A DNA stretch of 64,000 nucleotides from Emmonsiellopsis sp. PD_33 (Eukaryota; Ascomycota; Eurotiomycetes; Onygenales; Ajellomycetaceae), in assembly GCA_032988165.1 (NCBI GenBank), contig JANTQF010000064.1:62001-126000 (forward strand), read 5' to 3'. Positions 35,234 to 46,478 of this stretch are shown piece by piece. The notes under the pieces are model-generated. The model was not told the DNA's origin, searched no databases, and was given only the letters and a program-made list of their open reading frames with translations. The first letter of the stretch is position 1; the number at the start of each line of letters is the position of its first letter. The position numbers and the translations under genes are program-made.

Positions 35234-35803
35234 GTTCAGAGCATTAGGACGGGAGAGGGTGGGAGCTAGGACAGCTGGACTTGCACCTCAAAAATGGATA
35301 TCAACACATTATCATAGCATGCGAATCACAAAAATGTAAAAGTACAAGAGATGCCTATATTCAAACAAAAGATGGCGAGTTCAAGATATTTCGGTCTCGT
35401 CAACGGTGAAGATGAAGCTTTTGTTCCAAGCCGAAAAAGGAATTTTCCTGAATGGGCCTAGCGGCAGGATAGCTTTAGAGTTGGCGCTAGTCCCAATCAA
35501 ACCGGCACGTGACTGCCCCCAAAACAATGACGACAATCCAACTTTCAACTTGATCTGATTTCAACCGCTGTGAGGAATTTCGATATCCATCTCTCCGCAG
35601 CGCGATGTCAGTCTATCCACATCTTTTACAGACATGAGTGGTTCCTGGCGTATTTCTTCCGCATTTACTTGCTAAACACTGCGCTGAACGCCAACAACCC
35701 GCCAAACAACCTTGGAGCATGCCCATCTAATCTCCGGCACCAATAAACCTGCTTATACCAAAAGCCCATATCCGTTTCTCGATTACTACAGCTGCCTTTA
35801 ACC
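35234..35803. promoter_or_regulatory. Divergent promoter CFT1 / LMBD1
   Basis: Contains GGGCCTAGCG at 35454-35463 and, 42 bp further, CACGTGAC at 35506-35513. The latter is a Cbf1/CDEI-type element. No gene is seen. Confidence 0.5.
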
Positions 35804-37748
35804 ATGGCGCTCCTACAATCTAGTCTGATATGGATTGTATATGCGATTGTTGTCGTTGCCCTCATCGGCGTGGCATCCATCTTCTTTTACGTCTATCAAA
35901 CCCCGCGTGAAAGGTCTGCATATGTGACTGCTGTTTGCATATTCACCCTGACGGCATTGCTGGCAACCGTCCTCCTATTACCGGTTGATGTGGCTTTGGT
36001 CTCCTCCACAACTTCTTCTAAGGAAGGGCGGCGGAAATCTTGGGCAACCCAGGATGAGGTCGACAAAATTACCTTCTCTTTGACGGTTGCGTACTACGTC
36101 CTCTACTCGCTTGATGCAGTGCTTTGCCTGCTCGTGGTGCCCTTTACCTACTTCTGGTATGAGGAGTATGATGAAGTAGCTACCGAAGAAGGCTTCCAGA
36201 CCTGGGGAAAGCGGTTCTGGGGCGCGTTAAAGTATACAATAGTTTTTATATTACTGGCAGTTATCCTGTTCCTTGTTGGATTTTTCGTGCCCGTGGCACG
36301 AAACAGGAGCGGTCCGAATTTTGACCTAGATTACTTCAAAAAATTGCTCACCGAAAATCGTATGTTCCCCTGTCATTTTTTTCACTCTGCCTTGGCTGGA
36401 GTATATGTGATATAGCTTTCTAACAATCCAAATTTAGACGGAGAACGGGCTCTGACCTTTGGTCTTGGCTTGCTTATTACGATCGGAGTGCTGGTCTACG
36501 TTCTCTATACATCTGCTGGCCTAGCCTTGCTCCCTGTTTCTTTCATCAAATCGGCACCCTCGATCTCTAGCCCCGCGCTTAGCGCCAGCACGGCTTCCCG
36601 GTTGGAAGAAAATATAGAGCGTCAGCGGCAGCTGGAAGGCCGCTGCGGTGGAAATCTGGACACTTTATCATCCAAGCAACGAAGGGAATTCGACTCCCTT
36701 GTACGGGAGGAGCGAACTCTGCGACGCCGCCAACGTCTGGCTGATGAAACTCGACGAGAAAGGGGAAGATGGCTATTGAGGGCATGGTATAAAGTGGGAG
36801 CCGTCTTCAGACCACTTAAGCTTCTTGGCGGTATCATACTGGTCATTATTTCCATCTTGGTCTGGATTTCCATGCTACTCACCGCGATTGATAAAGTCAA
36901 GAATTCCGTTTGCAAGCAGCACTGCGGCTATATCCTGGGCAAAATCAACATCTTCAATCCAGTAAACTGGGCCTTCGTGGAGTCTGCAAAAGTGTTTCCC
37001 GTCGATTACGTCCTTTTCGTGCTCCTGGTCCTACTCTTCTTCTGCAGCTCCGTTGTTGGCGTTGCCACGATTGGAATCCGCTTCTTATGGGTCAAAATCT
37101 TCCAAATCCGAAAGGGCCATACATCGCCACAGGCCCTCCTTATCGCGACGGTGTTGTTGACTCTTATCACCCTTGCACTCAATTATTCTATCTCTATGGT
37201 TGTCGCTCCGCAATATGCAACATACGGCCCGCAGACGTTCTGCGACCACCCGCCCAAGTATCCTGGCGGACAGCCAGATTGCACGGGGCTCGAACCCCTC
37301 ATTAAGCCCTGTTCAGAACTTGCAGACAATCCCTCAGCAAAGGCAGTCTGCACGCCCACGGTCGTCAGTACATTTTTGAACCGGATCACATTAAACTTCC
37401 CGTTCTTTGGCATTGTCGATTTCTGGGCACAATTCTTCTTCCTTGGTAAGTAAAGCTCTTCGACATGTTCCCGTCTGCCTACATTTCCGCGAGAACTCAA
37501 ATCATAAAAGTCATGATCAAAATAACTAACCAAACAAAGGATTCTCTCTCATCGTCTTCCTCCTCACCATATTCCGCACTCCCAAGCTAGACGAACAACA
37601 AATCGACGAAGATGCCGAAGAAGCGGAGGAAGAAGGCTTGCTTGGCACCACTGGGCGAAGATTTGGTGCCACCTGGGAGGATATAACTGGACGAGCACGC
37701 AGAGCGACAGGGTCCTATGGCACGGGTGGTCAACACACTCAGGAATAA
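35804..37748 (+). CDS. LMBD1: LMBR1-domain protein, probable lysosomal/vacuolar cobalamin transporter
   Basis: Polytopic membrane protein of the LMBD1 family, annotated in fungi as a probable lysosomal cobalamin transporter. Three exons: 35804-36359, 36438-37445, 37540-37748; 590 aa. Introns are 78 and 94 nt. Helices in order include LIWIVYAIVVVALIGVASIF, VCIFTLTALLATVLLLPVDV, TVAYYVLYSLDAVLCLLVVP, YTIVFILLAVILFLVGFFVP and GLGLLITIGVLVYVLYTSAG, giving about nine spans. The signature LLPVDVALVSS and the cytosolic coiled coil LEENIERQRQLEG ... LVREERTLRRRQRLADETRR are family features. The acidic tail (DEQQIDEDAEEAEEEG) precedes GRRFGATWEDITG. Many fungi do not make B12, so the true substrate in this organism is open. 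Confidence 0.92.
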
Positions 37749-38417
37749 AGGGAATTTCTTTTTCATGGAATGTTCGGATGAAATGAAAACGGTTTAAAGC
37801 GGGTTGTGATACCTTTTATCTCCATCTTGGTTCTTGTGTATTTTTGAAATTTTTGCATTTCTGGTTATTGGGTTCAGTGTTTTATGTTACGATATGGATT
37901 TTTTGAAGGCACACTGATCCACCGTGCTTTGCGTCTGAATTGAGGGTTCCTTATATCAATCGACCCCTTCACTTCGCCCCATTCTAAGTTCTCGCAAATC
38001 TGCCACTCGAGCAGAATGCTCAGATCGCAACAAAGCCCACTCTAATGAAACAGAAGAACATCTTAAGCATCAATTTCGCCACGAAACCTGGCTACGTTAG
38101 CTTGGGAGTCAATCTAGTTAACCAAGAAAACCCAAAACTTCCAAAAACACCAAGTCACTTAACTATTTAACTATGCCTTTTATCCCTTCTAAGCCCATCC
38201 ATCATACATACATAACCCTAGAGACAGTTCACCGACTACATATATATATATATATAACACCCACCCACGTTGAACGCTTAATATCCTCACCATAGACTCC
38301 ACACACATAACTATTCCACCAACCCAGCTCTTAAACTGTTATTCCATTCTATGGATACTTAATTACTTCCTTACAGGCTTGCTTGTTTAAATAAATACCT
38401 ACCTATCTAACTTACCC
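37749..38417. other. AT-rich intergenic region
   Basis: No gene is supported. Includes a (TA)n tract at 38240-38257. It separates LMBD1 (3' end) from the permease relic. Confidence 0.5.
38240..38257. repeat. (TA)n microsatellite
   Basis: Nine TA/AT dinucleotides in an AT-rich intergenic region. Confidence 0.9.
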
Positions 38418-38800
38418 TATTTCTAAGTTCCAACTGTCCGGTCATTTTTAGATCAGGCACAGCACCAAATAGTTTCGCATTTCCTAAAAACAGGGGATGA
38501 CCTACCAACATTGGTGCGGTCAACATAGGACACGAGGTAGATAGGAATCAATTGGGGAAGAACATGCCAGCTGGAAATACACGTCAGTCTAGTTATGCCA
38601 CTATGATAAGTCTAGGATAGGGGTACTAACTCAATCTTGCGAATGAGTTTCGCCAGGCGCTCGCCTCGGAAATGTCTGTCCAATTCAAGGTACTCCTCAT
38701 ATTCTGTATTCGAGGGGCCCTCCACGCTCTTTTCGGTCACATCGGGAGAAGTAACATCCTTCTCCATGGGAGTGGGCTCAGCCTGGGCTCCCTTTTCCAT
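38418..38800 (-). pseudogene. N-terminal relic of an ACS-family MFS permease
   Basis: Reading the minus strand from the ATG at 38800: an acidic N-tail (MEKGAQAEPTPMEKDVTSPD), then EYLELDRHFRGERLAKLIRKI (38631 end). A normal 60-nt intron (GTTAGT..TTCCAG) follows, then DWHVLPQLIPIYLVSYVDRT-NVG (38570-38506). This is the hallmark first helix of allantoate/pantothenate-type permeases. The expected continuation GNAKLFGAVPDLKMTG resumes at 38483. Between them lie only 22 nt (38484-38505) that begin GTAGG and end TTTTTAG, far too short for a working intron. After 'TGQ' (about 38436) the homology is lost and stops follow, so about 11 of 12 helices are missing. I judge it a truncated, non-functional gene. 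Confidence 0.8.
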
Positions 38801-39501
38801 CTTGAGCGAGAGCAAGATATTTTTGGACAAAAAAGCCTTCCTAGGTTTATGGGAGCTACCCCAGAAATCCAGGGGAAAGGCACGTTTATTTCTATTTCTC
38901 CATCCTTGTCCCAGCCGGTCCACTGAGAGCTACCCCAGTTCCCACTTGCATGCAGTGATGATCGAGACACCGGAGATATCACACGAAATCCGAGATTTTG
39001 ACAGATAGAGCGGGGGGCCGTCGGCGGTTGTCACCGGGTTGCCGAAAATTAAAGGTCTTGGCGCTGCTTTTTGGCCAACATTGCCGAGATCGGTCGGCAA
39101 ACATCAACCCAAGCCCGACTTGCCCGCCGAACAACCCCAAGCTATCAACACCTTCAACCGTTGATGTGGCATTTCGTCTCCAGTTCCCTAATCAAAACTC
39201 GGTTATCTAAGAATACGTGCCTTGAAACGACCAGCCAAAGCGATACAATCCGGCCGTAAACCTTCGCGTAACCCGGGATCGCCAGCGGATTTCCGGTAAT
39301 GAGGGAAAGCCGAGTTTCTTTTATTTGACCCTGCCCGTCCTCATCTTGGTATCTTTTTAGGTTTCAAGAGCTTGTCTTGGGTTCCAAGGAAACAGTACAT
39401 TGGGAAACCACGTGTATAATCTTCAATTACACGGAAATTTTCCCATCCTTCGCAAGCGCAATATCGAGACGCGATTACTCATTCCAGTATTGGCAGATCT
39501 G
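38801..39501. other. Divergent region between permease relic and oxidase pseudogene
   Basis: No gene is supported. Contains CACGTG near 39412. It would have been the shared promoter of the two now-broken genes. Confidence 0.4.
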
Positions 39502-40891
39502 ACAGCTTGCAGCGTTTCCGGCCTGGCATCTGCCAGCATCCATTCTTTCCAAGCTTTACGATGTTACGATTATAGCTAGAGATCTTCCAGGAGACGACTG
39601 GTCATACGGGTGGGCTAGTCCATGGGCGGAAGCCATTTTCCTGGGGCTTGATGGCTCAACACCAAAAGAACAGCAAATGCAGCGGGACTCGTTTGCGTTC
39701 TTGTGGAATCTGGCCAAGACCCATCCGGAATCTAGCATCAGAGTGCGTATACTTATTATGAGTTGCGAAGAGAATCGGATGCTAATATGTTATGGATTAG
39801 AGAATAGAAATGCATGACTTCCAAGACGCCACTCCTTTAGAGCAAATTTGGTATCGGGATTTAATGTCTGAGGTGTGCAGATCAACCAGTCGTGCAACCA
39901 ATGGGATATGCATAACTGCTTTCTATTCTAGTTCCGAGTTACGGCAGCAGAAGAGTGCCCAGAAGGGGTCAAAGTTGGAATGAGCTGTAAGTATATGTAG
40001 CAGAGGGGATGAACTTGGTTGTTCATTAACTAACTACTTTGTTACACCAGACCAAACCGTCGTTCTCAACCCGGGAGTCTTCCTTCCCTAGCTCAGAAAA
40101 CTCCTGGAAGCCCGTGGGGTGAAGTTCCAGCGGAGGACCGTGAACGCCCTGTCCGATCTCAACGGCGAAGGCCACGATGTCCTTATCAATGCAACGGCGT
40201 GTGGCTCAAAATTCCTTACGGGCGTGGCCGATCAGGAAATGCAGCTCGTTCGCTGACAAACGGTCCTCGTCAAAACCGCTGCCAAAAGAATTACCATGCG
40301 TCATGGAAACGACAACACTTATGTTATTCCCCGGCTGGATGGCACTGCTGTTCTTGGTGGGATCAAGCAAATCAACAATCTGTGAGGAGACTGATATATT
40401 ATGGTGATGCACTGGGAATCTTTTGCTGACTAATTGGGAAACCTGCAGCGACCAAAATGTGGACGTCGATCTAAAGAACGATGTGGGTGGGAAATAACCC
40501 CTTCCATTTCCCTAATCTAGAGACAAGTCTGACCGTAATGTGACTGCCAGATCATTCGCCGCGTTCCTGAGAATGCCCCCGATACGTTTGCAGGCAATGA
40601 CCCTGCCAATATCGAAATTATCCGAGATAATGTAGGGTTCCGGCCCGCGAGGGTGTCTGGGCCTCGGGTTGAGAAGGAGGTGCTAGATGGCCAAAAGATT
40701 GTGCATGCATATGGTATGTTTCCTCCTGCAATTCCTTTGGTTCCCGGGGTCCCTAAAGATCGAGGGTATTCGCATACTGACGCAAACTAGGCACTTCGGG
40801 TGGTGGATATGTGTTTAGCTTCGGTCTGGCAAAAGCTGTAGCAGAACTTGTGGACGATTTCTTGTATACGCCGCCTCTAGCGAAGCTGTAA
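39502..40891 (+). pseudogene. D-amino-acid / D-aspartate oxidase pseudogene
   Basis: FAD-dependent D-amino-acid oxidase family, recognisable along most of its length. Pieces in order: a remnant nucleotide-binding motif (…SVSGLASA, about 39511-39534), a frame break near 39535, YDVTIIARDLPGDDWSYGWA-SPWAEA, IWYRDLMSE/FRVTAAEECPEGVKVGMS, TVVLNPGVFLP, LRKLLEARGVKFQRRTVNAL, DVLINATACGSKFLTG, GIKQINNL, and RDNVGFRPARVSGPRVEKEV, ending TSGGGYVFSFGLAKAVAELV. Introns with usable sites still separate these pieces. Lesions: a one-base shift in the dinucleotide-binding motif; TAG at 40089-40091 where the family has Trp (LP-W-L); TGA at 40254-40256 where Gly is expected (VR-G-QTVLVKT). The GxGxxG glycines are also altered. 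With two stops and a frameshift this copy cannot make the enzyme. Confidence 0.88.
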
Positions 40892-42214
40892 ATGGACAGG
40901 GCACGGAGAAGAGAGTAGGTAAAATTAGATGAATCTAACTTATGCTGGTCGACATTAGAATAGGGGTGGATGGAGAAGGTGGATCGATAGTTTCCTGCAG
41001 AAACTCTCTATTCTATGAATACCGGTCCAATCAACGTTAGTTTGCCCTTGCTTTGGAAGTTGACAAGGATGCGCAGGTATCCCCTATAGAAACAGAAGCA
41101 AATCTCCCTAGCACACAGAATTGTAGAATGGATCAAATAGCCAACCCTCATTGAGATGTTGAGCAGCACTTCTAAAGTTGAAGGCATGGCTCAAACTATA
41201 TTGGCCGTTGATTTTGCTGAGTGAGACAGATGTCTTTCTGGTATACCCATAGTGTTGAAGATCTGAGATCATTTCCCATGGAGCCATGGCATCGTCATAT
41301 TGTATAATATTCAGTGGAGTCATGAATGGGCCGATATGACAGTGGTCCACTCCTGGCTATCAATTGTTTCATATCACAGTTGAGAGTTTCTCTCATCAAC
41401 AGGTGTCATTGTTTCATGTTTCGGTACTGCATAGGCAGGTGTCCCTAAGTTTTTAGATAAAACAGACTCAGATAATCACAGCCCCTCCCGGCGGTGCATC
41501 ATGTGTGCTCTATACCCGAAACTCCTTATCGTAGGAGGCCTGAATGACCCAGGAGTTTCGGCGTCGGTGCACACTTAGTGAAATCCGGAGAAATATGTGT
41601 CGACCCACACATTGACAAGAAGGACTTTAACTTCCTGAAAGCTGAATCAACGGAGGAGGCATTGCTGCGACGTGGAGCTTGGACGAGGCGGCGGCATGAC
41701 TTCTACCTGCGGACAAGTGAAGGTCATTGTTGGACAGCGCGCGCAGGGTCGATATGTTGTGTATATCTGATGGTCTGGGCGTCTGTGGAAAGGCTTCGCT
41801 CAATGCTCGTCAACAACCCACTCGACATATTCATTTCCTTTGGCAGAGATTGAGTTGAAGTCGAGAAGTTGAATCGAAGTCTGGGATCTGGTGCCTGTCG
41901 AAAATGGTGATTATGTAACTAACTAACCAATGGTCACGTGCCCCTCTTCCCGACGACGGAGGGATTTCTTTGTCGACATCGTCATTTTCAGGCTGTCGTA
42001 TATCTAACCCATATTCTTCCTGACATAATTCCTGTCTCATACCAGATATTACCGCTTTTTATACCCTCACTGTGCCGCTCTTTCGATTAAGCATTCGCAT
42101 ACTTAGACCAGTGCCTCCGAATCCCTAGGGAGAGACTCCGCCGCCTAGGCGGTCCGGTGAAGAAGCAATTCCTCCGCCACCCAGGATGATAGCATTTAGG
42201 TAAAGGCGGTTCAA
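40892..42214. other. Intergenic region with inverted repeat
   Basis: Open frames at 41108-41350 (-) and 41578-41853 (+) show no domain and look accidental. The notable structure is the inverted repeat at 41503-41574. A CACGTG lies near 41936. Confidence 0.45.
41503..41574. repeat. Imperfect 23-nt inverted repeat
   Basis: Left arm 41503-41525 and right arm 41552-41574 are reverse complements at their outer 6 nt (GTGTGC/GCACAC) and inner 10 nt (CCGAAACTCC/GGAGTTTCGG), with 7 non-matching bases in the same place in both arms and a 26-nt spacer. It could be the ends of a tiny non-autonomous element, a paired transcription-factor site (CCG...CGG halves suit Zn2Cys6 factors) or a hairpin. No transposase is nearby. 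Confidence 0.8.
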
Positions 42215-43695
42215 ATGCTTCGAAATTTCAGACGGGCCCTTCCTGCCTATCGCCTCCTTGTGCCTCGGACCACCGGTCGGTCTTTTACTAGATTTAATGG
42301 AGCAGTACAGGTGCAGCGAGTCAAGGTCAAAAAGCCATGGGCAAGGTGAGTTCCAGCGCTCTCCTCTCTTTTGCCGTGGGGTTTTTATACTGATTAAAAT
42401 ACAAGGAGGGCCGCGACCAAAATTTTCACTCTCCTCGCTGCAACATACGTTTGGGTCGCCGCCGTATCGCCTGCGCTGGACCGGATTGAAGATGTCGATG
42501 ACGAGATAGACGAGGTTCGCAAGCGACGTGCCGATAGAGGCAGAGTCCGTGGTGACAGGGGAGGAAACGGGGATGAAGATGACGAAGCAACGTTTATACC
42601 TCTGGGATTGCCATATCCTGCCCGTGGTCTACCGTATATGGAGGATGGTCCGGAGATTAAGAATTTTTTGAAATACAAAAACAACCCCGAAGAGTACGAG
42701 AGTCTGAGGAGTAAGAACGGACCCACACATGGCATTCCCGCTCAAAGTTTCAGCCGCTGACCTATTTGTAGCCGATCTGCTATCTATGTGTGCGACGATG
42801 GCGGCCCGGGATCCGGACACTGTCGAAGTTACTGGCACACCACTTGTGCCATTTGGGGATTCGCTTAGGCTTTTCTTTTTTGATCGACCAATTGTATACA
42901 TCCAACCGGGGTGAGTAACCCATCTAAAAACGCTATGCTGATATTCAAGCGTGTTGACATGAGCAATATAGTTTAGAAATTGACGATGGAATCATTGCTT
43001 GGACGGGTCGGGTTATCTCCCAAGAACGAGGCGATTGGATTCGAAGAATATTACGACCGACGGCTGTCATAACTTCCTCGTGGCTTGCAGTGCAAGTCTT
43101 CTACAACGTGAAGATGCTTAAATATCTGAAATCATTACGAGACGCGCAGCAAGATCGATTGGCGAGGAATAACGGGGGAAATTCAGACGCGACACCCACT
43201 GCCTCGCGAAACCATGGGACACGCCCTGCTTCTAACCCGCTGCAAAACCAAGGCATTTCAAACATTGGAAATTCCACCAATATACACCAATCCGCCAAAC
43301 CTAACTCGGCTCTAGAAGAGGATCTAGCCGCCCTAAAAAAGGAAGAACAGGAGCTAGAACAGGAGCTAGAAGCCTTGTTACAAAGCCAAACTTCTGATTT
43401 CAGCCTAGCCATGAATATTTTCAAGGGCGCCCTACGAAAATCATGGGTCCCATCAGAAACTCCCGCGCGGGGATCATTTGCGCTACAGGGCACTATCCTA
43501 TTCAAAGGCCCAGCAGGGTCAGCTGAATATCTAGTCCATGCATTCTATGATCCTGAACGACGTGATTGGGACCACGTAAATTTCACCCGGCTGACGCGGG
43601 ACTCTTTCTCGGTAGGTCTCCGGAGGAAAGCGAATAACAGATCGCCATCCCAATTTCCTAAAGATGCCGAAACTACAAAACGAAGCCGATCGTGA
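42215..43695 (+). CDS. Predicted mitochondrial membrane protein, conserved, function unknown
   Basis: Four exons: 42215-42345, 42406-42710, 42772-42910, 42972-43695; 432 aa, introns 60-61 nt. The N-terminus MLRNFRRALPAYRLLVPRTTGRS is a strong matrix-targeting sequence. A first hydrophobic stretch (IFTLLAATYVWVAAVSPAL) follows, then a basic/acidic loop. A conserved-looking domain comes next (ADLLSMCATMAARDPDTVEV, PFGDSLRLFFFDRPIVYIQP, LEIDDGIIAWTGRVISQERG), and a possible second helix in TSSWLAVQVFYNVKMLKYL. Downstream is a Glu-rich coiled coil (LEEDLAALKKEEQELEQELE) and a beta-rich C-terminal block (GTILFKGPAGSAEYLVHAFY). I do not recognise a named family. The double anchor suggests the inner membrane. 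Confidence 0.8.
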
Positions 43696-44848
43696 GAATT
43701 TTAACGGGATATTTCATTCTTGGTCGGTGTGACGGGGCGTTGTTTTTGTTTTTTTTGCTTTTTGCTGTAGTATATTTTGTCCCACACTACTTTCATACCC
43801 AACCCCTCCCTCGCCTTATTCTTGAACTCCATTTTCCTCCTCTTTTATATGACCCCCTGGGGCATTTTCTTCGGCAGAATATTCTCCTTTTTCTTGATCC
43901 CTTGGCTAGGCTTGGTTTCATCAACCTGTACCGCTGTGGTGCTCGATCCTGCTTATTATTCCCGCCTTAAATTCATGGTCCATGCGTCTTATTACCCCCC
44001 CCCCCCTCAAATATACTTTTCACCCGTTTGCCTGCCTTTGCATTTCATGCTAGGAAACTCTTACTATGTTTACTATAGACCGCTATTAACTTATTGGTGG
44101 GGGCGATGAGAGAAGATGTGAGGGGATATAAACAACAAGTTGATATAGACACCTACGCCCAGTGCTGTCTCTTCCTATTTGTCATCCAGGAGTGTGTACA
44201 GTACGTACAGGGGATGGCAAACATACATACATAGCTTAGGATGGGGTATATCAATTTCTGCCCTGCACAGATCTCTCTCTCTTTACGGCCTCCTCACCAG
44301 AGGTATAATATAGTTTATTTCGCGTTCTGAACATGGTAAGGTACTAGAAGAACTGTATAAAACCATCCACGGGGGGAATTGGAAGCGGATCAGACAATTT
44401 TCAAGGAGAGGAAGAGATGCCATTGTAGGCACATTCACATACTTCTAATCAATCAATGTATCCATAGCCAAATATACCCATCCCCATTCTTACCTTATAT
44501 TTCACAGAAACAGATGCTTCAAAATAACCTATAAATCAAAAGAATACATTTTCTTTTAACCCCTACTCCATCATAGATATTCATGTCATCACCAGGGATA
44601 CCCAATTAAACGTTGCTTAACCCCAGAGTCGGAATTAATTTATTTAACTCCTTAGTTATGCCATCCCGCGCCTGACTGATGTCATCATGACCGCTCTCAA
44701 CAAATAACCCCCCATCTTCATCTCCCATCTCCTATCTCCCATCTCCCATCTACCAACCAACCACCCATACGTCCATTCTCCCTCTCCTAACTACTTGCTC
44801 CCTCTATATCCCTAATCCTCATCCAATCGCCTATACACGGAAGAAACC
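43696..44848. other. Intergenic region, pyrimidine-rich
   Basis: No gene is supported. T- and C-rich tracts (including a poly-C run near 43997-44007) form the likely 3' UTR of the upstream gene. 44690-44840 is C/T-rich as in many fungal promoters and leads to the ATG at 44849. Confidence 0.5.
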
Positions 44849-46021
44849 ATGGCCCTGGCACCGAAATTCGCAGGCCAGAAGCTCTCTGCCGGCGGGGAGA
44901 CCACCAAGCATACGCTGGAGATATGTAAGTGGGATTTTTCTTTTTTGTTTTGTTTTGTTTGTTTTTGAAATAAGGAGATATCTCTTTTAGAGGGGAATTC
45001 AATTTTAGTTTCAGGATGCCAGGGTTGAATTGGGCGGGTGTTAATTGAGAAAAACATATAACTAACTGATTAAACAATATAGATCTAGACTACGTCTGCC
45101 CTGTACATCCACCCACATCCATCCCCTTCACACCCCCCTTCTTCCCAACCAAACCAAACCAAACCAAACATCTCTAACTTCCCCACCCAGTTCTCCGCAA
45201 AGCTCTTCAAAACCCTCTTCCCCCTCCTCCCCCGCCTCCTCACCACCCCCAACGCCCCATACTCCCACACCCTCCAAATAATCCTCCGCCAACAGATCCA
45301 ACCCTGGCACCCTTCCTCAACCCTCACGCACGAATCCGCCCTGGCCGTCCTACAACTCTCACCGGAGAAGTTCTGGCCGTACAGCGCGGCGCTGTTCGCG
45401 CACCAGACGGAGTTTTTCGATGCGAATGTGGTGCATGAGACGAGGAATGAGACGTATAGGAGGCTGGCGAGGTTGGCGGGGAGTGTGGGGGTTGATGAGG
45501 GGGGGGTGTATGAGTTGTTGGTTGTGAGGGGGACGGGGGAGGTGGGGGAAAAGGGGGAGTTGAATGGGGGGAATGGGGTTACGGGGTTGGTTAAGGTTAT
45601 GACGAGGGTGGGTTTTCTTTTTTTTCTTTTTCTTTTCTTTTCTTCCTTTTTTTTGTTTGTTTGTCGGTTGGTTGGTTTCTTTGGGGTGGAGTTGGTAGGT
45701 AGGCAGGCGGTTTAGTTGCTGTGAAGCGTGGATGGATGGATGTTGGCTGGATAACCATTGATTGATTGATTGATTGCTTGCTTGCTAACATATCCCCACG
45801 ACGGATGGATTGTCGATAGGCCTCACGAGTAGTCGGAGTACACGTTACGCCAACTGTCTTTTTCAACGTAAGCTCCTCCCCAACATCTCCTCCCAAAGCC
45901 AGTCTCTGGCAGACTGCAGTTACTGACCAAAATTCGTTAAAAGGGGATCGAAGAGCGGTCTATTAGCAGCAGTTTCACGAAGGAGCAGTGGGAGGAGTGG
46001 TTTGAGAAGAATGTCGTTTGA
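44849..46021 (+). CDS. Thioredoxin-fold (DsbA-like) protein with CPFS site
   Basis: Five exons: 44849-44924, 45083-45102, 45191-45607, 45820-45867, 45944-46021; 212 aa. Exon 2 is only 20 nt and encodes YLDYVCP, including the active-site cysteine; exon 3 continues FSAKLFKTL, giving a C-P-F-S motif after a beta strand. This matches fungal DSBA/thioredoxin-like proteins with a single-cysteine site. Exon 4 supplies ASRVVGVHVTPTVFFN, with the cis-proline strand (V-T-P-T-V) typical of the fold, and exon 5 the C-terminal helix ending EEWFEKNVV. All junctions keep frame. A CxxS site suggests a glutathione-transferase/isomerase-like or non-oxidising role. Exons 3 and 4 are separated by a 212-nt intron holding simple repeats. 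Confidence 0.82.
45758..45784. repeat. (ATTG)n/(CTTG)n tetranucleotide tract
   Basis: Short tandem repeat inside the third intron of the thioredoxin-fold gene. Confidence 0.85.
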
Positions 46022-46478
46022 TGTTTTTTCTTCGGGGGCGAAAGGGGTGGTAATCTGTGGGCGTGGATGGAATTAAGTGGAGTTCACAAAGCTCAGTCGC
46101 ATAGGGAAAAGGAGATGAGTGGATTATGTATTCAGTCGCTGCTCTGGAGGAGTAGGTCTGAAGACTTTGTCTGAATGCAACAATAAAAGGAAACGAATCT
46201 CTATGTGGACCTTGAAAAGGAAAATAAAAAAAGGAAAGTCAACAGATGAGCAAGGAATCTTGCCGTGCAACAACGACAAGAAAAATATCATCGTATCCTC
46301 AAAGTGTTTCAGTGTCAAGCAAAACCTAAAAGGGGGTGAATTGAATCTGATCGGTCCGATCTACATTACTCTGAACAAAAAAAAAAGATAACTGGCTTAT
46401 CATGGGAGAAACGCAAGAACGCCCCAGCATATATCATTAATTTTTTAAAAAGAAAACCAAGTGGTAAAACGAGGACCA
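46022..46478. other. Convergent 3' intergenic region
   Basis: Between the thioredoxin-fold gene (+) and CKS1 (-). A-rich; no supported gene. Confidence 0.55.
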
